From Micromonospora sp. RP3T (GTDB lineage: Bacteria > Actinomycetota > Actinomycetes > Mycobacteriales > Micromonosporaceae), in contig NZ_PYPS01000024.1 of the NCBI RefSeq assembly GCF_003027925.1, positions 50,500 to 114,499 of the forward strand: a DNA stretch of 64,000 nt. The letters run 5' to 3'. Each line of letters opens with the position of its first letter. Within the stretch, counting starts at the first letter, position 1. The translations under genes and the position numbers were made by a program. The notes below the pieces were generated by a model. It did not search any database, was not told where the DNA came from, and saw only the letters and a program-made list of their open reading frames with translations. Shown here piece by piece: positions 52,691-61,339 of this stretch.

Positions 52691-54457
52691 CTAACTGTGA
52701 GTCCTGGACTGCGGGCCGAACGCCCGCAGGAACCGGTCGCGGAACTCCTCCATCGGCCAGACGGGGGCGTTCGGGTCCGGGTTGAGGCCGGCCCGCCAGC
52801 CCCACCCGGCGACCCGGTCGAGCACGGCCGGGTCCTTGGCCACGATGGTGATCGGCACGTCCTTGCCGGCCTCCTCGCCGGTGACCGCCCGGGCCGGCTG
52901 GTGGTCGCCGAGGAAGACCAGCACGAGGTTCTCGTCGCCGTAGCGTTCCACGTAGGAGACCAGCGTGCGCAGCGTGTAGACGATCGAGTTCCGGTAGGCC
53001 TTCCGGGTGCCCTCGTCCGCCCGGTCGGCGCGGTTGGTGCCGGCGAAGACCGATCCGTCGCCCAGGTCGTCCCAGTCGACCAGGGGCGGCACCGGCGACC
53101 ACGGGAGATGGCTGGAGAGCAGCGGGATCTCGGCCATCACCGGGGCGTGCCCGGGGGCCCGCTCGGCGCGCTGGAAGGCCTCCAGGGTGAACTGGTCCGG
53201 CGGCGAGGAGAAACTGAACGTCGGCCCCCGGTAGCCCAGGTCACCGGCGCCGTAGACCTTGTCCGGGGCGAAGAAGTCGGCCTCCGGCCAGGCCCGGGTG
53301 AGGGCCGGCATGACGAGCGACGTCCGCCATCCGGCGCGTTTGAACGCGCCGTTGAGCGTCAGGCGGTCGCTGCGTACCAGGTTCGTGTAGCGGAGCTGGT
53401 TGTCGGCCCGGATGCCGGACATCAGCGTGGCGTGCGCCAGCCAGCTCCCGCCGCCGGTGGTGGACGAGGTGAGGAACGCGGTGCGGCTGCCGTAGCCGGC
53501 CGCGGTCAGCCGGCGCGTCCCCTCGTCGAGGACGGCGTCCACCTCCGGGGCCAGCTCCGGGTCCTCCACCGCCACCCGGCCGTAGCTCTCCACGAACGTG
53601 ACCAGGACGTCCTTGCCGCGCAACGCGGTCAGCAACTGGTCGCCGGGGGTGTCCCGGAACGGGTCGCCGGCGAGCTGGGTGCGCAGCCGCTCCTGGTCGT
53701 GCAGGCCGGCGTTCACCTGCCGGGTGCGGTCGTACACGCCGGCCGCGACCGTGCCGGCGGCTATCGGCAGCCCGGGGACGAGTTGCGCGCCGAGCACCGC
53801 GCAGGCGACCCAGGCCGCGCCGAGCGCGGTGGCGACCCGGGCGCTCACCCCCCGGTGGCCGGCGACCAGCCGGGCCAGTCGCCGCGCCGACAACGTCACC
53901 AGCACCGGTACGGCGACGACCGCGGCCACCGCGGCGACCACGGCCCCCACCTGGGCGGCCCGCCCGTACGACTCGGCGAGGAACTCCGCACCGGCTGCCA
54001 GGAACGCCCAGTCCGCGATCAGGTCGAAGCGGCGGTCCAGCACGGCGGAGAAGCCGAGATCGGCGATCTTCAGGACGAGCACCAGGCCGAGCAGCGCGCC
54101 GAGCACCGTGGCCACGATCCGGCGGGGTCTCGGCGGCAGCGCCAGCAGCAGGGCGACCGCGATCAGCCCCTCCACCGGGATGCGGAGGAACGCGGTCGGG
54201 GTGAGGTCGTTGACGTCGGTCGGCAGGAGCAGCGCGACCAGCGCCGACGCGGCGGCCAGCACGGTGACCGTCCCGGACCGGAACCGGCGTCGTCGCCCGG
54301 CACGTTCCTGCACCGGGTCAGCGGTCGGGGCGGCGTCCGTCCGGGTGCCGGCGCTCCCGACCGGCTCCGACCCGGCGGCGTCGGTGGAAACCCGCCGGAG
54401 ACCGTCCGTCGCGGTCGGGTCGTGCCCGGCGGCCGGGGTCGGGTCGTCGTCGGTCAC
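52691..54457 (-). CDS. Membrane sulfatase-like (LTA synthase/phosphoglycerol transferase-type) protein
   Basis: The 588-residue protein has a disordered start, five membrane helices (about 65-245) and an outer alkaline-phosphatase-fold domain: DVLVTFVESYGRVAVEDPEL near 330, where the metal site and nucleophile are expected, SSTTGGGSWLAHATLMSG, AEIPLLSSHLPW and VLVFLGDHQPA near 530. This layout is that of LTA-synthase-like transferases moving phosphoglycerol, phosphoethanolamine or similar groups from phospholipid. Its GTG overlaps the stop of the CDP-alcohol phosphotransferase gene. That pairing suggests the second enzyme uses the lipid made by the first. Confidence 0.88.
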   Translation of the reverse strand: MTDDDPTPAAGHDPTATDGLRRVSTDAAGSEPVGSAGTRTDAAPTADPVQERAGRRRRFRSGTVTVLAAASALVALLLPTDVNDLTPTAFLRIPVEGLIAVALLLALPPRPRRIVATVLGALLGLVLVLKIADLGFSAVLDRRFDLIADWAFLAAGAEFLAESYGRAAQVGAVVAAVAAVVAVPVLVTLSARRLARLVAGHRGVSARVATALGAAWVACAVLGAQLVPGLPIAAGTVAAGVYDRTRQVNAGLHDQERLRTQLAGDPFRDTPGDQLLTALRGKDVLVTFVESYGRVAVEDPELAPEVDAVLDEGTRRLTAAGYGSRTAFLTSSTTGGGSWLAHATLMSGIRADNQLRYTNLVRSDRLTLNGAFKRAGWRTSLVMPALTRAWPEADFFAPDKVYGAGDLGYRGPTFSFSSPPDQFTLEAFQRAERAPGHAPVMAEIPLLSSHLPWSPVPPLVDWDDLGDGSVFAGTNRADRADEGTRKAYRNSIVYTLRTLVSYVERYGDENLVLVFLGDHQPARAVTGEEAGKDVPITIVAKDPAVLDRVAGWGWRAGLNPDPNAPVWPMEEFRDRFLRAFGPQSRTHS

Positions 54458-55272
54458 GGCCGCCGACCGCCGACCTCGGCGCGTCCGACGAGCACCGGAG
54501 CGGCGGGCTCCCAGCCGGCCCGGCGAGCCGCCGGCGCGGCGGAACGCACCGCGGCCGGACGGGCCGGCTCGGTACGGACGGCCGGCGTGCGGTGCCGCCA
54601 CCGCCAGCGCACATCCCGGCCGAACGACTCGACGAGCAGCGCCAGCGCGCCGACGAGCACCGCGACGGCCAGCGCCGTCGGCAGCACCTCCGCCGCCACC
54701 ACGGCCAGCGCGATGCCCTGGACCGCGGCGACCGTCTTGCGCCAGTAGCGCGGCGGCAACGGACCGTTCAGCCAGGGCAGCAGCCAACCGGCCGCGACGA
54801 AGGCGTACCGCATCGCGCCGATCACCAGCACCCACGGGCCCACCTGGTCGGCGACGTGGAGGCAGAGCACCAGGACGAGGAAGGAGTCGACCTCCATGTC
54901 GAACCGGGCCCCGAGCGCGCTCACCGTGCCGGTGCGCCGGGCCACCTGCCCGTCCACCCAGTCGAGCGCGAGCGCCACCGTGGTGAGCCCGACCAGCACC
55001 GTGACCGGGGTGGGCCGGCTGAACGAGTCCACCACCAGCGCGGTCACGCCACCGGCCAGCGTCGCCCGGGACAGCGTCACCCAGTCGGCCGGCCCGAGCC
55101 GGCGCGCCCCCGCGCGGCGCAGCCCGTGCCCGAGCGCGGTGAGCAGCACCGCTCCGTAGCCGAGACCGGCCAGCCAGCCGGCCCGGCCCAGGCCGACGGT
55201 GCCGGCGATGCCCGCCAGCACACCGAGCTGGAGGATCGTCCCCGCGAATGGATCAGTCCGAACCACTGACAC
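54454..55272 (-). CDS. CDP-alcohol phosphatidyltransferase
   Basis: The 272-residue protein contains the family signature DWVDGQVARRTG followed by ALGARFDMEVD, that is the D-x2-D-G-x2-A-R ... G-x3-D-x3-D pattern, near 104-128, in a body of six or more membrane helices, and an Arg/Pro/Ala-rich tail. It swaps CMP of a CDP-alcohol for another alcohol to make a phospholipid. Head group unknown. First gene of an operon with the sulfatase-like, FkbM and possibly DUF1697 genes. GTG 55272 start is the least certain point. Confidence 0.92.
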   Translation of the reverse strand: MSVVRTDPFAGTILQLGVLAGIAGTVGLGRAGWLAGLGYGAVLLTALGHGLRRAGARRLGPADWVTLSRATLAGGVTALVVDSFSRPTPVTVLVGLTTVALALDWVDGQVARRTGTVSALGARFDMEVDSFLVLVLCLHVADQVGPWVLVIGAMRYAFVAAGWLLPWLNGPLPPRYWRKTVAAVQGIALAVVAAEVLPTALAVAVLVGALALLVESFGRDVRWRWRHRTPAVRTEPARPAAVRSAAPAARRAGWEPAAPVLVGRAEVGGRRP

Positions 55273-55426
55273 TGTGCCTCCGAATCACGCGTGTACGACC
55301 CACCGGTCTGTACGCAGAACATGCCCGAACGGTTCGCTCTGATACCGAAAACGCACGATCAAGAGTGCACGTCACATCGGAGCGCCGCCCGGCCGGGCGG
55401 GCCGAGGGCATTCGTGTCGGGGCGGG

Positions 55427-56851
55427 TCAGCGGGGCGGCGCGTCGGCCGGGTCGTCGTCGCGGCGGGCCAGCGCCGAGCGGCGGTAGCCGTACAGCGCGT
55501 AGACGACGGCGCCGAGCAGGAACCAGACGCCGAAGCGCAGCCAGGTCACCGGGTCGAGGAACGTGATCAGCCAGATCGAGAACACCACGCCGACCGCCGG
55601 CACCACCGGCATGCCGGGCAGCCGGAACGCCCGGGGCGCGTCCGGTCGGCGGTAGCGGAGCACGATCACCGCCACGCAGACCACCACGAACGCCAGCAGG
55701 ATGCCGATGTTCGTCAGCTCGGCGGCCTGCCGGATCGGCAGGAAGCCGGCGATCAGCGCCGAGGCGACGCCGACGATCCAGGTGACCCGGCTGGGCACCC
55801 GGCGCACCGGGTGCACCTTGGCGAACCAGGCCGGCAGCAGCCCGTCCCGGCTCATCGAGAACCACACCCGGGTCACGCCGAGCATGAACGTGAACATCAC
55901 CGTGAGGATCCCGATGATCGCCCCGACCGCGATCACGCTGGCCAGACCGGAGAGCCCGACCGACTTGAAGGCGGACGAGAAGCCGCTCTCCGGGTCGATG
56001 TCCCGGTAGTTCTGCATGCCGGTGAGCACCAGGGTGGCCAACACGTAGAGCACCATGGAGATGACCAGCGACCAGATGATCGCCTTCGGCATGTGCCGGC
56101 GGGCGTCCCGCGACTCCTCGGCGGCGGTGCTCATCGCGTCGTAGCCGAAGACCGCGAAGAACACGGTGGCCGCCCCGGTGATCGCGCCGCCCACGCCGAA
56201 CGGGAAGAACGGCGAGTAGTTGCCGGTCTTGACGTGGAAGAAGCCGACCACGATCACCAGCAGCACCACGGCGACCTTCAACCCGACCACGAACGTCTCG
56301 AACCGCGCCGCGGCCTTGATGCCCCGGTTGAGCAGGTACGCGATGAGCAGGCAGAGCGCCGCCGCGAACAGGTCGACGCGGTGCCCGTCGCCGGTGCCCG
56401 GCGCGCCGAGCATCCAGGCCGGCAGGTCGGCGCCCAACTGGGTGACCAGGAAGCCGAAGTAGCCGGAGATGCCGATGGCCACCACCGCCACGATGGCGGT
56501 GTACTCCAGCAGCAGGTCCCAGCCGATGAACCAGCCGACCGCCTCACCCAGCACGGCGTAGCCGTAGGTGTAGGCCGAGCCGGCCTTCGGGATCATGCCG
56601 GCGAACTCCGCGTACGACAGCGCGGCGGCGGCGCTGGCCAGGCCGGCGATCAGGAACGACACCAGCACGGCGGGGCCGGCGGTCTCGTTGGCGACCGCGC
56701 CGGCGAGCGCGAAGATGCCGGCGCCGATGATGCCACCGACGCCGATCGCGGTGAGCTGCCACAGGCCCAGCTCGCGGGCGAGCCCCTCCTCGGTCTCGTC
56801 GGCGATCTGCTCGACCGGCTTACGCCGGAAGATGCCCTGCCCAACGGTCAT
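55427..56851 (-). CDS. APC-family amino-acid permease
   Basis: The 474-residue protein has twelve membrane helices and the APC opening LWQLTAIGVGGIIGAGIFALAG (about 30-51), AALSYAEFAGMIPKAGSAY near 82 and AVFGYDAMSTAAEESRDARR near 235. It resembles cationic amino-acid/YhdG-type transporters. ATG 56851 has a GGGAGGGG site. Solitary gene; the 154 bp behind it hold a GC-rich hairpin near 55381-55412. Confidence 0.95.
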   Translation of the reverse strand: MTVGQGIFRRKPVEQIADETEEGLARELGLWQLTAIGVGGIIGAGIFALAGAVANETAGPAVLVSFLIAGLASAAAALSYAEFAGMIPKAGSAYTYGYAVLGEAVGWFIGWDLLLEYTAIVAVVAIGISGYFGFLVTQLGADLPAWMLGAPGTGDGHRVDLFAAALCLLIAYLLNRGIKAAARFETFVVGLKVAVVLLVIVVGFFHVKTGNYSPFFPFGVGGAITGAATVFFAVFGYDAMSTAAEESRDARRHMPKAIIWSLVISMVLYVLATLVLTGMQNYRDIDPESGFSSAFKSVGLSGLASVIAVGAIIGILTVMFTFMLGVTRVWFSMSRDGLLPAWFAKVHPVRRVPSRVTWIVGVASALIAGFLPIRQAAELTNIGILLAFVVVCVAVIVLRYRRPDAPRAFRLPGMPVVPAVGVVFSIWLITFLDPVTWLRFGVWFLLGAVVYALYGYRRSALARRDDDPADAPPR

Positions 56852-56882
56852 GGTGACCCCTCCCGCCGTGCCGCCACGCTCC

Positions 56883-56928
56883 CGGGTCGTGGTCACGCCG
56901 CGACACGCCGCGGTCACGCCACGACCCG
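56883..56928. repeat. Interrupted dyad with internal direct repeats, upstream of the permease gene
   Basis: CGGGTCGTGG (56883-56892) and CCACGACCCG (56919-56928) are perfect 10-bp arms; the spacer holds two copies of GGTCACGCC. It could be the permease operator, or the terminator of the lipoprotein gene ending at 56968. Confidence 0.4.
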
Positions 56929-56967
56929 ACGGTAAGTCCTCGCGCCGAAGATCGCAGCCCGTGGCGG

Positions 56968-57477
56968 TCAGGTGGCGCGCAGTGACGGCAGGCCCAGTGC
57001 GGCGCGTACCTTGGCCGCCTGCCGGATGCCGTCGTGCGCGGCGGCGGCCCGGATCGCCCGGCGCAGCTCGGCGGCGTCGGCGGCCCCGGCCGCGAGCCGC
57101 CACTGCCGCAGCGCGACGTCGTGTTCGGTGAGCAGCGCCGCCATCGGGGCCTGCGCGGCGGCCGGCCAGCGCACCGCGCGCAGCTCATCGGCGCAGGCGA
57201 CGTTGGCGTCCACGACCGCCCCGGCCCGCTCCCGCACCGTCCGCCACGGCCGGCCCGCCTTCTCGGCCTCGGCCAGCTCGTCCCGGGCGATGTCGTACGC
57301 CGCCATGGTGGCCAGGTAGCGCCCCTTCGCCTCCTTGACCGTCAGCGGCGCCACCGGGCTCGGCGTGGGGCTCGCCGGCGGGGGAAGGGCGACCTGTTTC
57401 GTCTCGCCGCCGCAACCGCCGAGCAGCAGGACCACCACCAGAGCCGACGCGAGTCGCCACCGCGCAGAACCTCCCAT
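56968..57477 (-). CDS. Small lipoprotein
   Basis: The 169-residue protein starts with a lipoprotein signal (RLASALVVVLLLGGCGGE; lipobox LGGC, Cys near residue 22), a Pro/Ser/Thr spacer and a helical domain of about 120 residues with one further Cys (NVACADELRAV). It should be anchored to the outer face of the membrane. No family recognised. Confidence 0.75.
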   Translation of the reverse strand: MGGSARWRLASALVVVLLLGGCGGETKQVALPPPASPTPSPVAPLTVKEAKGRYLATMAAYDIARDELAEAEKAGRPWRTVRERAGAVVDANVACADELRAVRWPAAAQAPMAALLTEHDVALRQWRLAAGAADAAELRRAIRAAAAHDGIRQAAKVRAALGLPSLRAT

Positions 57478-57511
57478 CGCCCGAGTGTAGAGCCCTCCTC
57501 CCGCCCCCTGT

Positions 57512-57561
57512 TTCACGGAAAGAGTGGCTGTTCCGCGTCCGACAGCCACTCTTTCCGTGAA
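57512..57561 (-). terminator. Perfect 20-bp hairpin terminator
   Basis: Arms TTCACGGAAAGAGTGGCTGT (57512-57531) and ACAGCCACTCTTTCCGTGAA (57542-57561) match perfectly around a 10-base loop. It starts at the very base after the stop codon of the gene ending at 57562. The A-rich/T-rich arms differ from the GC hairpins elsewhere in the window. Confidence 0.85.
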
Positions 57562-58281
57562 TCAGCGCGGGGGTGGGGTGGGTGGGGTGGGTGGGGGAGG
57601 GGCGAGCCGCCAGTACTGGCGGCTGCCCTCGTCCCGCACCACGACGCCGAGCCGGGCCAGCTCCCCGTGCAGCTCCCGGACCTCGGCGCCGCGGCTGTCC
57701 TTCAGCGCCCGCTCCCGGGCCCGCAGCAACGCGTCCGCGCCGGCCGGCAGCCCGGGCAGCTCGGGCACCCAGCGCCGGTACGCGTCCCGGTGCGGGTCCT
57801 GGTCGACCCAGGGCCAGCCCTGGCCGGCGAACGCCTCCCGCAGCCGGCCGGCGCTCAGATCGGACCGCTCCCGGGCCAGCTCGCCGCCGGCCCGGTCCAG
57901 CAGCACGAGTGCTTTGCCGTCGACGAACACGCCGGCCACCTCGGTCCGGGCGACGTCCCGGCCGTGCCCGTCCCGGTGCAGTCGCACCGACCGACGCCCG
58001 ACCGTGACCCGCAGCCGCTCCCGTACGCCCACCACGGCCAGGGTCAGGCCGGCCACCGCCGCCACCCCCGCGCCGAGCGGATACGACCGCTGGTCCGGCC
58101 ACCTGTCGAGCAGCGCGAACACGTCCTGGAAGGGGAACCAGGCCAGCCCGGCGAGCCAGCCGGACAGGGCGGTCAGCCCGGCGCCCAGTCCCGCGCCGAG
58201 CAGCGGGAACCCGGCCCACATCACCACCAGCTCGCCGACCCCGCCGTCGACCACGACGGCCCCGGGTTCCCGGTCGGCCAC
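57562..58281 (-). CDS. YqeB-like membrane protein
   Basis: The 239-residue protein has two membrane hairpins in the first 110 residues (MWAGFPLLGAGLGAGLTALS, WLAGLAWFPF, GAGVAAVAGLTLAVVGV), a soluble domain (RLHRDGHGRDVARTEVAGVF) and a helical end with a Pro-rich tail (LAPPPPTPPTPPTPPPR). The layout resembles actinobacterial proteins annotated YqeB, of unknown role. I take GTG 58281, two bases after the ABC permease stop, so it is the third gene of that operon. The Pro tail is encoded by a strong G-quadruplex-type tract. Confidence 0.7.
   Translation of the reverse strand: MADREPGAVVVDGGVGELVVMWAGFPLLGAGLGAGLTALSGWLAGLAWFPFQDVFALLDRWPDQRSYPLGAGVAAVAGLTLAVVGVRERLRVTVGRRSVRLHRDGHGRDVARTEVAGVFVDGKALVLLDRAGGELARERSDLSAGRLREAFAGQGWPWVDQDPHRDAYRRWVPELPGLPAGADALLRARERALKDSRGAEVRELHGELARLGVVVRDEGSRQYWRLAPPPPTPPTPPPR
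57569..57602 (+). other. G-quadruplex-type tract
   Basis: Seven runs of three to five G, each separated by a single T or A, span 34 bases on the plus strand. This is far above the four-run minimum and single-base loops favour a very stable quadruplex. On the coding (minus) strand it is C-rich and encodes the Pro/Thr tail. Confidence 0.85.
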
Positions 58282-58283
58282 GG

Positions 58284-59075
58284 TCAGGACACCTCCCGCC
58301 GCATCGTCCGGATCAGGCCGGCGACCAGCGGCACGACCATCCAGACGGCCAGCGAGACACCGAGCCGACCCCACTGCCCGGCGGTCACGTCCGGGCTGAG
58401 CAGCGGCGCCATGGTGACCGAGGTGTCCAGCCAGCCGGCCGGCTCCCGCAGCGCCTTGATCATCGCCGACAGCACGCTCCACACGGTCGGCAGCAGCAGG
58501 TAGGTGACGATGGCCAGCGGCGTGTTCAGCAGCAGCAGGCCGAACCCGGCGCCCATCAGCACGTTCGCCACCTGGAACACCGCCGCGTACGGCAGCAGCT
58601 CCCAGTCGAACGTCCACGCGCCCGCCCCGCCGGTGGCCTTGGCGGCGAGCGTGCCGGCGGCGGCGACGGCGAGGCTGACCAGCACCGAGGCGAGCGCGGC
58701 CAGCACCACCGCGGCCAGCTTGGCGACGATCACCCGCTGCCGGCGGGGCACCAGCGCGAACGTGGTCAACGCGGTGCGCTGCGACCACTCGCCGGTGATG
58801 GAGAGGATGCCCAGCACCGGCAGCAGCAGCCCGACCGGCAGCAGCGACGGCGCGAAGAACGCGGTGAACGTCTGCTCCGGGCCGTCGACGACGAAGAGCT
58901 GCACCACCACGATGGCGACCGCGATCAGCCCGATGCTGATCAGCAGCCAGCGGCCGGCCCGGGTGTCGGCGAGCTTGCGCAGCTCCACCCCGGTCAGCCG
59001 GGCCAGCGAGGGACCGGCGGCCGGCTCGTGCCGCGTCGCGGCGGCGGTGGGAACGGGCGTGGTGGCGGTGGTCAT
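58284..59075 (-). CDS. ABC-2 family exporter permease
   Basis: The 263-residue protein has a soluble start, then six membrane helices, with RLTGVELRKLADTRAGRWLL near 28-47 and FAPSLLPVGLLLPVLGILSI then TGEWSQRTALTTFALVPRR near 85-120, the usual ABC-2 permease patterns. Overlaps the ATPase gene by four bases. Likely exports a peptide or drug; the divergent two-component genes suggest inducible resistance. Confidence 0.92.
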   Translation of the reverse strand: MTTATTPVPTAAATRHEPAAGPSLARLTGVELRKLADTRAGRWLLISIGLIAVAIVVVQLFVVDGPEQTFTAFFAPSLLPVGLLLPVLGILSITGEWSQRTALTTFALVPRRQRVIVAKLAAVVLAALASVLVSLAVAAAGTLAAKATGGAGAWTFDWELLPYAAVFQVANVLMGAGFGLLLLNTPLAIVTYLLLPTVWSVLSAMIKALREPAGWLDTSVTMAPLLSPDVTAGQWGRLGVSLAVWMVVPLVAGLIRTMRREVS

Positions 59076-59971
59076 CGGACGGCCTCCCTGGTCGACGCGC
59101 CGGCGGTGAGGGTGAGGAAGAGCTGCTCCAGGCCGCCGCTGCCGGCCGGACGCAGTTCGGTGAGGACCAGTCCGGCGTCGGCCGCGGCCTGACCGACGGC
59201 CTCCGGCTCGGCCCGGACCACGAAGCCGCCGTCGGTGCCGACGGTGGCCGGCAACGCGGCGCGGTCCAGGGTGAGGCGCAGGGCGTGCTGGTCGCGGGCG
59301 CGGACCAGCGTGCCGGCGCCGGCCAGCAGCTCGTCCTTGCCGCCCTGGGCGACCACCCGGCCGCCGCCGATCACCACCAGCCGGTCGGCCACCGCCTCGA
59401 CCTCGCGCAGCAGGTGCGAGGAGAGCAGCACGGTGCCGCCCCGGTCGGCGTAGTCGCGCAGCAGGCCGCGCATCCAGTAGATGCCCTCCGGGTCGAGGCC
59501 GTTGGCCGGCTCGTCGAGGATCAACACCCGGGGGTCGCCCAACAGCGCCAGCGCCAGGCCGAGCCGCTGCCGCATGCCCAGGGAGTACGCGCCGACCCGG
59601 CGCCGTGCGGCGGTGTCGTTCAGCCCGACCAGGTCCAGCTTCGCGGCCACCTGCCCCCGGTCCACGCCCATGGTGCGGGCGGCCAGGGTGAGCGTCTCCC
59701 GCCCGGTGCGTCCGGCGTGCTGGGCCGAGGCGTCGAGCAGGACGCCGATCTCCCGGCCCGGGTTGGGCAGCGCCCGGTAGGGCCGGCCGGCGACCGTGGC
59801 CGCGCCGGAGCTGGGCGGCGTCATCCCGCAGATCATGCGCATCGTGGTGGACTTGCCGGCGCCGTTCGGGCCGAGGAATCCGGTCACCGTGCCTGGTTCG
59901 CACCGGAACGTCACGTCCTCGACGGCCGTGTGCGGGCCGTACCGCTTGGTCAGATGGTCGACTTCGATCAT
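59072..59971 (-). CDS. ABC transporter ATPase
   Basis: The 299-residue protein has Walker A GFLGPNGAGKSTTMRMICGM near 31-50, signature YSLGMRQRLGLALALLG near 130-146, Walker B VLILDEPANGLDPEG near 150-164 and the H loop in LLSSHLLREVE. The C-terminal part is the standard bacitracin/lantibiotic-exporter tail. First gene of the three-gene operon (ATPase, permease, YqeB-like). Confidence 0.95.
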   Translation of the reverse strand: MIEVDHLTKRYGPHTAVEDVTFRCEPGTVTGFLGPNGAGKSTTMRMICGMTPPSSGAATVAGRPYRALPNPGREIGVLLDASAQHAGRTGRETLTLAARTMGVDRGQVAAKLDLVGLNDTAARRRVGAYSLGMRQRLGLALALLGDPRVLILDEPANGLDPEGIYWMRGLLRDYADRGGTVLLSSHLLREVEAVADRLVVIGGGRVVAQGGKDELLAGAGTLVRARDQHALRLTLDRAALPATVGTDGGFVVRAEPEAVGQAAADAGLVLTELRPAGSGGLEQLFLTLTAGASTREAVR

Positions 59972-60103
59972 GCCGAGAAGCCTGCCGGGGCCACCCGGTG
60001 CTCCGCTGCGGCCGACGGTCGCCGCCGGCACCGACCGAGGTACACCGCAGGCGTCGACTTTGGTAGCTGGCAGCCGGTCCGGACGGCTCCCTAGCATGGG
60101 AGG

Positions 60104-61339
60104 GTGAGCAGCGCTGTCGTCCCCGATCATCCCTGGCTCCTGCCGGGCTCCCTGGTGCCCGCGCGGGCCGCCCGCCGGACCCCGCGGGACTGGTTCGTCG
60201 ACGGCCTGCTGTTCCTGATCGCGCTGGGCTGGGTGCTGCTCGCGCACGACGACGCGGTGAGCGGGCGACCGGAGTTCGCGCTCAACGCCGGGCCGAGCTG
60301 GCTCGCCGAGATCGACCTGTTCGTCGGTCTGCTCGCCGCCGGCGCGCTCTGGCTGCGCCGCCGCTGGCCGGTGGGGCTGGCGGTGGCCACCGCGCCGCTG
60401 ACGCTGTTCTCGGTCACCTCCGGGGCCGTGCTCCTGGTCGTCCTGTTCACCGTGCTGGTCCACCGACCGCTGGTGGTGGGGCTGACGCTGGTCGGCTGGC
60501 ATCTGGCCACCGCGCTGCCGTTCATCGCGGTCCGCCCCGACCCGGCCATGCCGTTCTGGGCCGCCGTGGCGTGGACCGTGCTCTTCATCGGCATCGTGGT
60601 GGCCTGGGCGATGTTCGTCCGGGCCCGCCGGCAGCTGGTGCTGTCGCTGCGCGACCGCGCCGAACGCGCCGAGGCCGAGCAGCAGCTCCGGCTGGACCAG
60701 GCCCGGAACCTCGAACGTGGCCGGATCGCCCGGGAGATGCACGACGTGCTCGCCCACCGGATCTCGCTGCTCAGCCTGCACGCCGGGGCGTTGGAGTTCC
60801 GTCCGGACGCGGCCCCGGAGGAGGTCGCCCGGGCCGCCGGGGTGATCCGGGCCAGCGCGCACGCCGCGCTGCAGGACCTGCGCGAGGTGATCGGCGTGCT
60901 GCGGGCCGAGACCGGCCCCGAGGCCACCCCGGAACGGCCGCAGCCGACGCTCGGCGACGTGCCGGCGCTGGTGGCCGAGAACCGCGACGCCGGGGTACGC
61001 GTCAGCGTGGTCGACGAGGTGAGCGAGCCGGCCGGGGTGCCGGCGGCGATCGGGCGCAGCGCGTACCGGATCGTGCAGGAGGGGCTCACCAACGCGCGCA
61101 AGCACGCGCCCGGGGCGGTGGTGACCGTCCGGCTGGCCGGCGGTCCCGGCGAGGGGCTGGCGGTGGACATCCGCAACCCCTGGCCGGTGGGCGGGCCGGC
61201 CGCCGCGATCCCCGGCACCGGCACCGGCCTGGTGGGCGTCGCCGAGCGCGTCACGCTGGCCGGCGGACGCGTCGACCACGGGCGGGACGCCGCCGGCGAC
61301 TTCCGGCTGGCCGCCTGGCTGCCCTGGGAAGCCCGGTGA
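60104..61339 (+). CDS. Two-component sensor histidine kinase (HisKA_3 type)
   Basis: The 411-residue protein has a membrane domain of four or five helices in residues 35-175, the phosphoacceptor region ERGRIAREMHDVLAHRISLL near 205-224, the N box EGLTNARKHAPGA near 327 and the G box GTGTGLVGVAERVTLAG near 372. GTG 60104 start. It is divergent from the ABC operon by 132 bp and coupled to the response regulator by a GTGA overlap. It probably senses an envelope-active compound that the exporter removes. Confidence 0.95.
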   Translation: MSSAVVPDHPWLLPGSLVPARAARRTPRDWFVDGLLFLIALGWVLLAHDDAVSGRPEFALNAGPSWLAEIDLFVGLLAAGALWLRRRWPVGLAVATAPLTLFSVTSGAVLLVVLFTVLVHRPLVVGLTLVGWHLATALPFIAVRPDPAMPFWAAVAWTVLFIGIVVAWAMFVRARRQLVLSLRDRAERAEAEQQLRLDQARNLERGRIAREMHDVLAHRISLLSLHAGALEFRPDAAPEEVARAAGVIRASAHAALQDLREVIGVLRAETGPEATPERPQPTLGDVPALVAENRDAGVRVSVVDEVSEPAGVPAAIGRSAYRIVQEGLTNARKHAPGAVVTVRLAGGPGEGLAVDIRNPWPVGGPAAAIPGTGTGLVGVAERVTLAGGRVDHGRDAAGDFRLAAWLPWEAR

